Source: Chroococcidiopsidaceae cyanobacterium CP_BM_ER_R8_30
GTDB taxonomy: Bacteria; Cyanobacteriota; Cyanobacteriia; Cyanobacteriales; Chroococcidiopsidaceae
Direction: 5' to 3'
NCBI GenBank assembly: GCA_019244235.1
Contig: JAFASY010000313.1
Location: 1-45,110 of the forward strand
DNA length: 45,110 nt
A model generated the notes under the pieces. It was not told where the DNA came from, did not search any database, and was given only the letters and a program-made list of their open reading frames with translations. A program made the position numbers and the translations under genes. Below are positions 25,133 to 33,794 of this stretch, one piece after another; position 1 is the stretch's first letter; every line of letters begins with the position of its first letter.

Positions 25133-25819
25133 TTACGCTTCCGTAAGCAACGGTTGCAAAGCTACTAGAATTGCAAGTAAAACTGGATATGCAGCTTGGA
25201 CGATCTTATCGTCATTCAGTATCCCTGGTAGCTTTTCACCATGAAAAAGATTACATCTTACTTGATATAAAACGTTCTTAACTTGAACTAAGTTGCTTAT
25301 GTCCTCAAAGGGAACAATTATTCCGCGCTGCTCTAATTCTTTATACGAAAGCTTAGGATCGTACTCTCTTGATCCTGACATATCTATCACATAAAAATGC
25401 TCTTCTTTTCGTAAATTTTCACGGAGAAAACTTACTGCCTCAGCAAAATCTTCTTGTTTAATTATTTCTGTATAGCGCGTTGTAAAATCTTGAGCAAAGG
25501 CATCAAAGACAGCAGCTTCTATGAAACGTTCTTTAACAACAATATGAATTTGACCAGGCTGCTTGATGTCAATAACATATCTGCCGTTACTCTCTGAGAT
25601 AATTCCTTCAGTGATTTTTACGGCAGTGTCAGAAAGTTCTCGAAAACCTCTATCTTTATTTAATTGAGCTAGAAGACGTTTGGCTCTTGTAGAATATTTG
25701 CCTACACAGTAAGCATTGAACGCAATCCACAAACTCATAAATCAAAAGTACGGTTTGCTTGCGTTCTTTACTCCTTCCATAAACCAAGTATGGAAAATTT
25801 CTTTTTGCCTGCGGTCCAT
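25133..25819 (-). pseudogene. HEPN-domain-like protein downstream of Argonaute, in-frame TGA at codon 26
   Basis: The uninterrupted part (25738 to 25133, 201 residues) begins 'LWIAFNAYCVGKYSTRAKRL' and has the R-x4-H motif 'QVRCNLFHGEK' (Arg161, His166), characteristic of HEPN RNase domains. Upstream in the same frame, ATG 25819 with AGGA 8 bases before it starts 25 good codons ('MDRRQKEIFHTWFMEGVKNA'). These run into TGA 25742-25744, then Phe and the ATG at 25738. A CGA (Arg) to TGA change is the simplest explanation. A restart at 25738 might still give a near-complete protein. Same strand as ago, 105 bp after it. Confidence 0.65.
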
Positions 25820-25924
25820 AGTTTTATCCTAAATAAAATATCAATGACAATCGCTACTTCACTTCTCAGTAGGTGATGGATACTTCACCAATAAGCATTG
25901 GGTTAAGAGTTCAGAGCTGAGATG

Positions 25925-28090
25925 TTAGAAGGGCAACTTGCAACTAATTTGTAATCCTGTCGGTAATAGTCCCTCTAAAGCATATTCAGCAGCAACATCA
26001 GGATAGTAAGTTGTAATTGGTAAGCGAATTGTTTGGGTAGAGCCAAGATGCATTTCACTAAGCCAGTAAGCTTGAGCTGCTAAAACTCCAGTTTTAGTGT
26101 TTCCTCGTTGTCGTCGTACAGTAATTGGACGCGGAACAAAATTAGTTCCTCCTTTGATTTCCGTCTTTCCTGTGGTCATGAGAGCAACTTCATTATCAAG
26201 ACGGGACCAGCCCCAGCCTCGACGAGGATTTTCCCATTTTTGGGATGTCTCATTCCACTGTCCTGCTCGTGTATATCCAGACTTCAAAATTTCCACCGCA
26301 TCCAGTTCTTGAATTCCTGCTTTGCTTAGTTCTGGTATCAGTTCATCTAACAATTCAAGTTCATCTGTCTGAAAATATCCATCTCTGTGAATAACCAAAT
26401 GATAAAGTCGAGTTTGATTTTTTTCTTCGTAAAGGTTGATTAGTTCAAAAAGAATGTGGCGTAGAGCTGAGAGATCAAAAGTTTCCCGATGAGCTTGAAA
26501 GGTAGCTGGAAACCAACCGATGACCCGACCTTGTGGGCTTACAATAAAAGCTGCTACACCAACAGCTACACCATTTTTACGACCAACATCTAAACCAAGA
26601 AAAGCCTGTGGTTCCCCTGGCATATGACGGAGATGCCAAGGGCAGTAACCCAATTTTCCTAAAATCCCTAACAAGAGGTTGTATCCTGTATTTTTATTAA
26701 ATCCAGACCGAAAGGTACTTGCCTCAATTGCTTGAGAAGGCAGCATAAGCTTAACAAACTCACGTTTGAAGATGGGATAAGGATCTCGTTCTGGCGAATT
26801 AATAAATTTTTCTTGGTTAGGAACAAACATTAATGCTAATTCATATGAAGTTAAATCTCGGCATTTTCTTTGAATTTCCAAGGTGTCTCCTAGTAGATAG
26901 GGACGATATTCTTCGATTTTTAACTCTATCTGAAAATCATGCAAGAAATCAGTAAAGTGATTACAAAACCTTTGAAAGTTTTGAAGGGAAAAAGTGGTAA
27001 TGTTCGGGAAAAACACAACTGCTTTTATTTGACTAGGTTTTTCTAATAACTCTTTCGCTTTTAATCCTTGGGTTGGATATCCAAAGAAATTACCCCTACC
27101 AAAATCTAGATTTTTCTCACGTTGTTCAGCAAAGTTTCTTTGTAGCTCTAGAGAGGGACAGTATGGTGTTGTGTTAAAAGTAATTTTTTGAGTTAGGAGT
27201 GAGAGTCCTCCAGAGTTGTTAATCTGCTCAATTTCCCGTATTGCTGCCTTGAATCTGCTATCAATTGACCAAACTTGAGCATTAAATACTTTAGCCTCAA
27301 TATCATCTTTGGTAAAAGCTTTTTTAAGTAACTGAGGGATATGAGGGTAAATTTTATCTATTCCCTTTGAACCATAATTGACATAAATAGCAGGGGTTTC
27401 TAGAGGAATTTCATCAATAACTTGTACACTCACTTCACCTTTACGACGATGATACTCTAGTAGGCTGATATTGCCTAAGTCACTTTGAAGTGCTGCTACT
27501 GTGAATTTTGCTAATTCCACATAGCGACATGTTTTACCATCATACGTGTGAACTAGAGGCTGGTTTGAATTAATGGTTGATAGGTCGCGTTGAGCTAACG
27601 TGAAGCGGCTGTGATACTCGTTACTGTAGTCAATGGAAAGAAATACATAATTTTTGGCATCAATACGCAGATCCCATTTAAGAAATCTCTGCGCTTCAAT
27701 CTCCTCTGAAATTCCTACTGTCTCTAAAAAAGCCTCTCGCTTATAGGCATCTACTCTCAAACCCTGACTGCGAAACTGCTCACTAACGTATTGATTTAGA
27801 ATCTGCTCTAACTGACGACGATACCGTGGGGCTGTAATATCTATCGATAAAATTGACAAAATCTCAAAAGAACCGTTGCTTATTAGTTTATAAGGACTCA
27901 GCAGGCTAAACTCCCTTGTGTCTGCTACTATAGGTGTCTTAGTTTCCCTACGTAGACGGTTGGCTAGCTTGCCCAGCTCTGCTGCTAACTCGTCAGGAGC
28001 GTTTGCTCCTTTTAAGTCTACTCTGTGAAGATAGAACGAAATTGGAAAAATTGAGTTAACAGATTGAAAGCTGAGTTCAGAAATTGTCAT
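25925..28090 (-). CDS. ago: prokaryotic Argonaute (long form, catalytic tetrad DEDD)
   Basis: A 721-residue pAgo with N, PAZ-like, MID and PIWI regions. The PIWI tetrad is Asp501 ('FLGLDVGRKNG'), Glu536 ('QAHRETFD'), Asp570 ('VIHRDGYFQ') and Asp698 ('TTYYPDVAAEYA'), with spacings close to those of T. thermophilus Ago (478/512/546/660). The MID pocket has Tyr438 and Lys442 ('DPYPIFKREFVK'), Gln453 ('LPSQAIEA') and Lys479, the Y-K-Q-K set that binds a guide 5' phosphate. It should cut target nucleic acid, with a guide loaded by its 5' phosphate. No frameshift or stop was seen. The nearest partner is the HEPN-like gene downstream. Confidence 0.95.
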   Translation of the reverse strand: MTISELSFQSVNSIFPISFYLHRVDLKGANAPDELAAELGKLANRLRRETKTPIVADTREFSLLSPYKLISNGSFEILSILSIDITAPRYRRQLEQILNQYVSEQFRSQGLRVDAYKREAFLETVGISEEIEAQRFLKWDLRIDAKNYVFLSIDYSNEYHSRFTLAQRDLSTINSNQPLVHTYDGKTCRYVELAKFTVAALQSDLGNISLLEYHRRKGEVSVQVIDEIPLETPAIYVNYGSKGIDKIYPHIPQLLKKAFTKDDIEAKVFNAQVWSIDSRFKAAIREIEQINNSGGLSLLTQKITFNTTPYCPSLELQRNFAEQREKNLDFGRGNFFGYPTQGLKAKELLEKPSQIKAVVFFPNITTFSLQNFQRFCNHFTDFLHDFQIELKIEEYRPYLLGDTLEIQRKCRDLTSYELALMFVPNQEKFINSPERDPYPIFKREFVKLMLPSQAIEASTFRSGFNKNTGYNLLLGILGKLGYCPWHLRHMPGEPQAFLGLDVGRKNGVAVGVAAFIVSPQGRVIGWFPATFQAHRETFDLSALRHILFELINLYEEKNQTRLYHLVIHRDGYFQTDELELLDELIPELSKAGIQELDAVEILKSGYTRAGQWNETSQKWENPRRGWGWSRLDNEVALMTTGKTEIKGGTNFVPRPITVRRQRGNTKTGVLAAQAYWLSEMHLGSTQTIRLPITTYYPDVAAEYALEGLLPTGLQISCKLPF

Positions 28091-28496
28091 TTTTCTCTAT
28101 TAAAGGCGGAAGAATTATGCAGGAAATTTGAAACTCTACAAAATATAAAAGAATCTAACCTTATCTCTGTGCTTATCCTGTATCTCTCACGAAAATTTGA
28201 TGGGGAACTGCTAAAACTCCCATTATTGTTGTCTCTTGGTTAACTGCTTAAAAAGCGACGTACTATATTTCTTAGCTCCTAAGCCAAAACAGATTTAAAC
28301 ATGACGATACCTAACTTTAAGTGATTAGAATCACAAGGCTTACGTGAGTTAGGATTATTATCCTTTGACAGCAATATGGTTTAAGGCGAACTGGGCAAAA
28401 CTCCTAGCAGAATTCATGCGGTTCATGAGGAATGAAAGCTTGAAGTGAAGTTGGGAGCTTTTCGCTTTACCACTATCGTTTAATTAAGGAATCTAC
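28091..28496. other. region upstream of ago, no gene; nested dyads
   Basis: No ORF here resembles a known protein on either strand. It should contain the ago promoter on the minus strand. A cluster of dyads occupies 28310-28364: CCTAACT/AGTTAGG enclosing GTGATT-AG-AATCAC, followed by AGGAT-TATT-ATCCT. Confidence 0.5.
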
Positions 28497-28760
28497 ATGC
28501 CAAAAATCCCTACAGTGTCTCGCGATATTAATGGAAATACAATTGAACAGTGACAAAAAGATGGCTATATAAATGGCACAACTATGTCAGTTGCGCATGG
28601 AAATGACTTAGCACAATGGTTCTGAACCAGAAATATACTCGAGTTGTTTGATTCTCTTGCTGAAGAGTATTTTGGCGCTTTGGACGTAAACATTTTAAAA
28701 ATAGAACTTCTGTAAAAACTTGACGGAGTGTTAGTGGAGTTAGGTAAGTCAATCTCATCC
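28497..28760 (+). pseudogene. KilA-N domain protein, degraded
   Basis: ATG 28497, with AAGGAA 6 bases upstream, begins 'IPTVSRDINGNTIEQ'. TGA 28551-28553 replaces what is probably an Arg codon. The frame then reads 'QKDGYINGTTMSVAHGNDLA', 'QWF', TGA 28623-28625 and 'TRNILELFDSLAEEYFGALD' to TAA 28713-28715. This is the KilA-N DNA-binding fold (RDxNG...EQxxxDGYINAT) of phage antirepressor-type proteins. The end point is approximate. Confidence 0.8.
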
Positions 28761-28876
28761 ATTAGGAAGATGGTGCTAGAAGACTAGATCTTTACTCTAA
28801 GGGGGTAGAAATTTAAGCACTGTTTAGTATTACTCTTCAACTGAAATAATCCATCAAACTTATGAGGCAAAAAGCT

Positions 28877-30019
28877 ATGACACATACCAAAAACCAGGAA
28901 TCTGTCTCAGAAGAGCGCAAGATCCGCTATGCAGTTGTTGGACTGGGCTGGATTGCCCAGGAGGATGTACTGCCAGCTTTTGCTACCAAATGCAAAAATT
29001 CTGAACTGAGCGCATTTGTTTCAGATGACCCGACCAAAATTGAAGCTCTAAGCCAGAAATATGGCGTACGGCATAGCTACTCTTACAACGAGTTTGAAAA
29101 TTGTCTTAATAGTGGTGAGATTGATGCTGTTTACATTGCGCTTCCCAACCATTTGCACTGCGAGTATACGGTGAGGGCAGCTAAAGCAGGAATTCATGTA
29201 CTTTGCGAAAAGCCGATGGCAGTTACTGAGAAAGAGTGCGAACAAATGATTCGTGCTGCTGAAGAAAACAAGATCAAGCTCATGATTGCCTATCGCTTGC
29301 ACTTTGACAAAGCCAATATGGAGGCCGTGGAAATTGGTAAGTCAGGGCAGCTTGGCGACGTTCGTATTTTCAATTCCGTGTTCACTCAACAAGTTGTTGA
29401 GGGCAATGTGCGGATGGAGAAGATTGAGGTTGGTGGCGGCACGGTTTATGACATGGGTGTTTACTGCATTAACGCTGTCCGTTACCTGTTCCAAGACGAA
29501 CCAACTGAAGTCTTTGCAGTGAGTGCGAAAAATGGTGAGAAGCGATTTGAGCAAATCGACGAAATGACCAGCGCTATCCTGAAGTTTCCGGGAGAGCGAC
29601 TGGCAACTTTTACCTCCAGCTTTGGGGCAGCTCCGGTCTCTACTTTCCAAATCGTGGGCACTCAAGGCGACCTGCGGATGGATTCAGCGTATAGCTATCA
29701 AGGAGAACTGAAGCAACAACTTACTATAAACGGTCAAACACAGGAGCGCTCATTCCCGGCTGGCGACCAATTTGCGGCAGAAATCACCTACTTTTCTGAC
29801 TGTCTGCTAACAGATAAAGCTCCAGAACCATCTGGGGTGGAGGGACTGGCAGATATTCGCATTATTCAAGCTGTCTATCAGTCTGCCCGTACAGGTAAGC
29901 CAGTACAGCTTGGGGAGTTTAAGCGTCAGCAAAGACCAACAGCAGCACAAGTGATTCAACGCCCAGCAACTCAGCCACCAGAACTCATTCATGCTGCCGA
30001 TCCTTCGGGTCAATCTTGA
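28877..30019 (+). CDS. Gfo/Idh/MocA-family oxidoreductase
   Basis: NAD(P)-dependent sugar-type dehydrogenase, 380 residues from ATG 28877 (GAGG 9 bases upstream; ATG 28862 is an alternative). The Rossmann start is 'YAVVGLGWIAQ', the 'HVLCEKPMAV' motif carries the catalytic Lys, and 'GGTVYDMGVYCINAVRYLF' follows in the C-terminal domain. It is close to the glucose-fructose-oxidoreductase-like subgroup but has no export signal. The TGA stop falls in the CTTGACATCC junction with the downstream IS element, so the last residues may have been changed by that insertion. Confidence 0.9.
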   Translation: MTHTKNQESVSEERKIRYAVVGLGWIAQEDVLPAFATKCKNSELSAFVSDDPTKIEALSQKYGVRHSYSYNEFENCLNSGEIDAVYIALPNHLHCEYTVRAAKAGIHVLCEKPMAVTEKECEQMIRAAEENKIKLMIAYRLHFDKANMEAVEIGKSGQLGDVRIFNSVFTQQVVEGNVRMEKIEVGGGTVYDMGVYCINAVRYLFQDEPTEVFAVSAKNGEKRFEQIDEMTSAILKFPGERLATFTSSFGAAPVSTFQIVGTQGDLRMDSAYSYQGELKQQLTINGQTQERSFPAGDQFAAEITYFSDCLLTDKAPEPSGVEGLADIRIIQAVYQSARTGKPVQLGEFKRQQRPTAAQVIQRPATQPPELIHAADPSGQS

Positions 30020-31322
30020 CATCCTCACCGGGCTCTTCGCCACGGTGATTCCTAACCCTCACGAGTTAAGTTTCTGTTTCTTTCCCTTACGGGGATTTCG
30101 CAACTGCCCTTCAGTCTGTTGACTGTTAGGTCTTACGTTCGCTCCGCAGACGTTCACCGCTAGCCCAGCGGCGAGAATGTTATTAGCTGCGTTCAAATCT
30201 CGGTCGTGGTGAATACCACAACTAGGGCAGTCCCATTCACGGATATTCAACGGCAGTTTCTCAACGATGTGACCACATTCACCACACCGCTTAGAACTAG
30301 GAAACCAACGGTCAATCTTGACTAAATTGCGACCATACCAATCGCATTTATACTCAAGTTGCCTGACCAATTCGCCCCAACTAGCATCACTGATAGAAAG
30401 AGCAAGTTTCCGGTTCTTCACCATATTCTTCACTGCCAAATCCTCAACGGCGATGGTTTGGTTTTCACGCACCAATTGAGTCGTTAACTTGTGAAGAAAA
30501 TCAAGACGCGCATCACTTATTTCCTGATGCACTTTGGCGACTCTAAGTCTAGCTTTTTGCCGATTGTTAGACCCTTTTTGCTTACGACTCAAGCTTGTTT
30601 GAACCTTTTTCAGTTTGCGACGTTTTGCATTAAAACCTTTAGGGTTAGCAATCTTCTCTCCTGTACTCAAAGCCACCAAACTTGTTACACCCAAATCAAC
30701 TCCCACAATATTAGGAGATTCAGGCAACTGTTCAATCTCAGTATCAACCAACAAGGAAACAGACCATCTACCAGCAGGCGAAAGTTTCACTGTGATAGTA
30801 GAGGGTTCAGCACCATAAGGCAGTTCTCGACTCCAACAAATCGGTAAGGCTTCCGAACACTTAGCCAAGAAAACTTGACCATTCCTCCACTTGAAAGCGG
30901 ATTTGGTGAATTCGGCACTACCGCCGTTGCGCTTCTTTTTGAAGGTTGGGTATTTAGCCCTTCCTGCATAGAAGTTGCTGAAGGCTTTCTGAAGGTGTCG
31001 CAATCCTTGTTGTAGGGGAACACAACTGACTTCATTCAGGAATTGCAAGTCCTCTTGTTTCTTCCATTCAGTCAGAAGTGCCGAAGTATCGTTGTAACCG
31101 ACTCGTTGACGCTCTACATACCAGGCTTCGGTTCTAATTGCCAAAGCGCGGTTGTAGACCAAGCGAGTGCAGCCCATCGTCCTTCTGAGCAAGTTTTCTT
31201 GCTCAGCAGTTGGGTAAATACGATACTTAAAGGCTTTTTGTGTCATGTCTCACATTGTAGCATCTATTTTGTGAGACACTACAATTCTAGTAAAGCCGTG
31301 CTAAGGCACGGGGTTTCAGACC
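30019..31322 (-). mobile_element. IS200/IS605-family tnpB-only element (IS1341-like)
   Basis: One tnpB gene bracketed by hairpins: CACCG-GGC-tcttc-GCC-a-CGGTG at 30026-30047 on the 3' side and CCGTGC-taag-GCACGG at 31296-31311 on the 5' side. The outer GACATCCTC string (minus strand GAGGATGTC) resembles the right end of many such elements. No tnpA is inside, so movement would need one in trans. Limits are approximate because the family leaves no duplication. Confidence 0.75.
30059..31246 (-). CDS. tnpB: TnpB, RNA-guided transposon nuclease, apparently intact
   Basis: A 395-residue TnpB with the start 'KAFKYRIYPTAEQENLLRRT' and helix-turn-helix-like N-terminal region. The RuvC triad is Asp184 ('IVGVDLGVTSL'), Glu268 ('IAVEDLAVKN') and Asp350 ('HDRDLNAANN'). 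A complete zinc ribbon, Cys321/Cys324 and Cys340/Cys343, lies between the last two. All hallmarks of an active guide-RNA-dependent nuclease are present. The reRNA would come from the 3' end, about 30120 down to 30020. Confidence 0.93.
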   Translation of the reverse strand: MTQKAFKYRIYPTAEQENLLRRTMGCTRLVYNRALAIRTEAWYVERQRVGYNDTSALLTEWKKQEDLQFLNEVSCVPLQQGLRHLQKAFSNFYAGRAKYPTFKKKRNGGSAEFTKSAFKWRNGQVFLAKCSEALPICWSRELPYGAEPSTITVKLSPAGRWSVSLLVDTEIEQLPESPNIVGVDLGVTSLVALSTGEKIANPKGFNAKRRKLKKVQTSLSRKQKGSNNRQKARLRVAKVHQEISDARLDFLHKLTTQLVRENQTIAVEDLAVKNMVKNRKLALSISDASWGELVRQLEYKCDWYGRNLVKIDRWFPSSKRCGECGHIVEKLPLNIREWDCPSCGIHHDRDLNAANNILAAGLAVNVCGANVRPNSQQTEGQLRNPRKGKKQKLNS

Positions 31323-31389
31323 CAAATTTTCGATGACTGACAAACTAGTTCGTTCGCTTTGGGATAGCGATCACATCTGTTGAGAAGAG

Positions 31390-31418
31390 CTGCTGTAGTT
31401 GACTAAAGACTACAGCAG
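31390..31418 (-). terminator. strong hairpin after the S9 peptidase gene
   Basis: CTGCTGTAGT (31390-31399), loop TGACTAAAG, ACTACAGCAG (31409-31418): a perfect 10-bp stem, and flanking AGCTGCT/AGCAGCT offers an alternative extension. It lies 16 bases beyond the peptidase stop on the minus strand. There is no U-run. It shares CTGTAGTTGAC with the hairpin at 6385-6411. Confidence 0.45.
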
Positions 31419-31433
31419 AGCAGCTCGTGAAGT

Positions 31434-33338
31434 TTATTGAATCAGCCCTGAATGACCAGGAATATCACCCAAGGGTTCGCACCGTCCACCAAGGTATTTC
31501 GCTAGGAACTCCTCAGCGATCGCAAAAAAGTGCAACCGATTTTCGGGGCGGGCAAAGCCGTGTCCTTCGTCGGGATAGAGGGCGTACTTTACTGGCTTAT
31601 TTGCTGCTTGCATCGCCGCTACAATCTGTTCGCTCTCTGCCTGCTTAACTCTTGGATCATTAGCTCCCTGCCCGATCAGCAGTGGTGATTGAATCTTATC
31701 AGCAAAGAACAGGGGTGATCGCGCTTTCAGAAAATCCTCTTCCTTCTCCAAATCACCCAAACGATGGGCAAACATGGCTTTCATTGGTGCCCAGTAAGGA
31801 GGGATACTTTGCATTAGGGTAATTAAATTGCTGGGACCAACAATATCCACACCAGCAGCAAAGACATCAGGTGTGAAAGTTAATCCTACCAAAGTGGCGT
31901 AACCACCGTAGGAGCCACCCATGATGGCAATCTTTTTCTGATCGGCTATCCCCTGTTGCACTAACCAGTTAACTGCATCAATTAGGTCATCATGCATCTT
32001 CGCTGCCCATTCCCGGTTGCCAGCATTGAGGAACGCTTTACCGTAGCCAGTGGAGCCTCGGAAGTTAACTTGCAAGACTGCGTAGCCCCGGTTTGCCAAC
32101 CACTGCACAAGTGGGCTGTAGCCCCAGGAGTCCCGCGCCCAAGGACCACCGTGAACTAGGAGTACTGTTGGTAAATTTTTGGCGGTGATACCTACTGGCG
32201 TTGTGAGATAGCCATGAATCGTCAGTCCGTCCCGCGCCTGGTAGGAAACTGGTTGCATGGATGCCAGCGATAACCCTTCCAGCTTAGGTTGATTGCTGAA
32301 CATCAAAGTGCTGGTCTTAAATTCTCTGTCATAAGCGTAGTAGTAAGCTGGTCCATCATCAGTCATGTACACGACAAGCCAATTCTGATCAGCGAGGTCG
32401 CGACTGGCAATGCTAAACTCTCCAGGGCGCACCTGAGCAATTGCCTCAAAATCTGCGGCAGTGCTCTGATCGAGTATCTGCCACTCCTGTTTATCCCTAT
32501 AAAAGGAAATTGCCTGAATAACTCGTTTTGTGGGGTGGATGACAATCCCACCGACATCATACTGTTCGTCGGAAGCAATAACTGTTTCCTGGCGAGTAGC
32601 GATGTCCAGAGCGATCAGACGCTGAGCGTTGGCATCGTGAGATCCAGTGATATAAAGAGTTTTGCCATCTTCAGAGAAACTAACAGCACCGCCTTGATCG
32701 TCTGGTCCCCAATGGCGAAATAACTCCCAAGGCTGACCGTAGCTCATGCGAATTAAGAGCTCGGAACCACCATCGGGTGTAGCAGCGATCGCTGCCCGCA
32801 CTTGGAACTGAGCATCAGCTGTCCAATCAACAACATTGCCAGGGTTTTCTGTGTCAAATTCAACCGCGCCATTTTTCAGATTGATCCGGTAGACATCAAA
32901 CTTCTGCCGATCATTCAAATTCATTCCTACCAGTACCCAATCCGGGAAGTTGTGATCAAGTGCCACTGGCTGAGCTTTGACACCTTGGAATGGCGTCAGA
33001 TCCCGAACAATATCAGAGTGGATATCAACTGAGTACAAGTGAAAGTTCTCATCACCGTCTGAGTCTTGTAGGTAAATGAGCTGCTCCGGGTTATATGTCC
33101 AGAAGAAGATGCGGATGCCCCGCTTTTTATCAGCTGTTAGTTGTCGGTCATCTTCTTGCCCCACTGTCCGCAGCCATACCTGTAAGACATTATTCTGGTC
33201 AGGAGCCAAGTACGCTAGGTACTTGCCATCAGGTGAAAGTCTTGGGCTGGTTCGCTCTGGGTTGCCAAAGAGAATATAGCGCGGAATCAGCGGTGGCAGC
33301 GTGGGTGTATGTTGCTCGACAGTAGTTGCAGACTGCAT
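31434..33338 (-). CDS. S9-family (prolyl oligopeptidase-type) peptidase
   Basis: A 634-residue serine peptidase or acylaminoacyl-peptidase-like enzyme. The N-terminal half is a beta-propeller ('SPRLSPDGKYLAYLAPD', 'SFSEDGKTLYITGSHD'). The C-terminal hydrolase has Ser476 in 'GGSYGGYATLVGL', Asp561 in 'GANDPRVKQAES' and His593 in 'DEGHGFARPEN'. No signal peptide, so cytoplasmic. AGGAAACAAAG precedes the ATG. Role is probably peptide turnover. Confidence 0.92.
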   Translation of the reverse strand: MQSATTVEQHTPTLPPLIPRYILFGNPERTSPRLSPDGKYLAYLAPDQNNVLQVWLRTVGQEDDRQLTADKKRGIRIFFWTYNPEQLIYLQDSDGDENFHLYSVDIHSDIVRDLTPFQGVKAQPVALDHNFPDWVLVGMNLNDRQKFDVYRINLKNGAVEFDTENPGNVVDWTADAQFQVRAAIAATPDGGSELLIRMSYGQPWELFRHWGPDDQGGAVSFSEDGKTLYITGSHDANAQRLIALDIATRQETVIASDEQYDVGGIVIHPTKRVIQAISFYRDKQEWQILDQSTAADFEAIAQVRPGEFSIASRDLADQNWLVVYMTDDGPAYYYAYDREFKTSTLMFSNQPKLEGLSLASMQPVSYQARDGLTIHGYLTTPVGITAKNLPTVLLVHGGPWARDSWGYSPLVQWLANRGYAVLQVNFRGSTGYGKAFLNAGNREWAAKMHDDLIDAVNWLVQQGIADQKKIAIMGGSYGGYATLVGLTFTPDVFAAGVDIVGPSNLITLMQSIPPYWAPMKAMFAHRLGDLEKEEDFLKARSPLFFADKIQSPLLIGQGANDPRVKQAESEQIVAAMQAANKPVKYALYPDEGHGFARPENRLHFFAIAEEFLAKYLGGRCEPLGDIPGHSGLIQ

Positions 33339-33578
33339 CTTTGTTTCCTATGCTTGACTTGCCTATTCCTACTGTGCGCATAGAAATAGTGAATTACCCA
33401 GTCTGGTTAACCGATCAGACCAAGACTACATGAGGTGTGTATCAAATTAGGTTGCGGTTAACGGCGGCATAACAATTCTTTTCTTTTGAAGAGGCTTTGT
33501 AAAATTCTGAAAAATTGTCGAACCTTTTCTAGCTCGTTATCCTTCAGACAGAGATGATTAATAATGAGGTAAACTCAA

Positions 33579-33794
33579 ATGGCAACCAACACTTTTTTAG
33601 AAGAACGACTTGCAGCAGTAGAAGCAGCGATCGCCGAGTTGCAGAAGCAAATTGTGATTCCTCAGTCAACGAATTGGCTACAACAGATTACAGGATCTTT
33701 TAAAAATGAGCCTGCTTTTGAGGAGATCCTCGCTTACGGACGAGCAATTCGGCAAGGGGATGAGTCCCTCCTCGAAGCGCAAGACGAGCGATGA
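33579..33794 (+). CDS. antitoxin partner of a VapC-type toxin
   Basis: A 71-residue protein starting 'MATNTFLEERLAAVEAAIAE', a coiled-coil-like helix, with an acidic C-terminus ('LAYGRAIRQGDESLLEAQDE'). No DNA-binding motif is clear, but this type often precedes PIN toxins in cyanobacteria. The ATGA overlap with vapC is the classic antitoxin-toxin arrangement. It appears intact. Confidence 0.7.
   Translation: MATNTFLEERLAAVEAAIAELQKQIVIPQSTNWLQQITGSFKNEPAFEEILAYGRAIRQGDESLLEAQDER

Noticed and set aside
25925-28090. Argonaute as an inactive or short pAgo
   Set aside because: All four catalytic acids are present at proper spacing and N-terminal and PAZ-size regions exist, so it is a long, probably catalytic form.
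30491-30847. 118-codon ORF on the plus strand
   Set aside because: Antisense shadow of the intact tnpB.
32289-32723. 144-codon ORF on the plus strand
   Set aside because: Antisense to the S9 peptidase gene.
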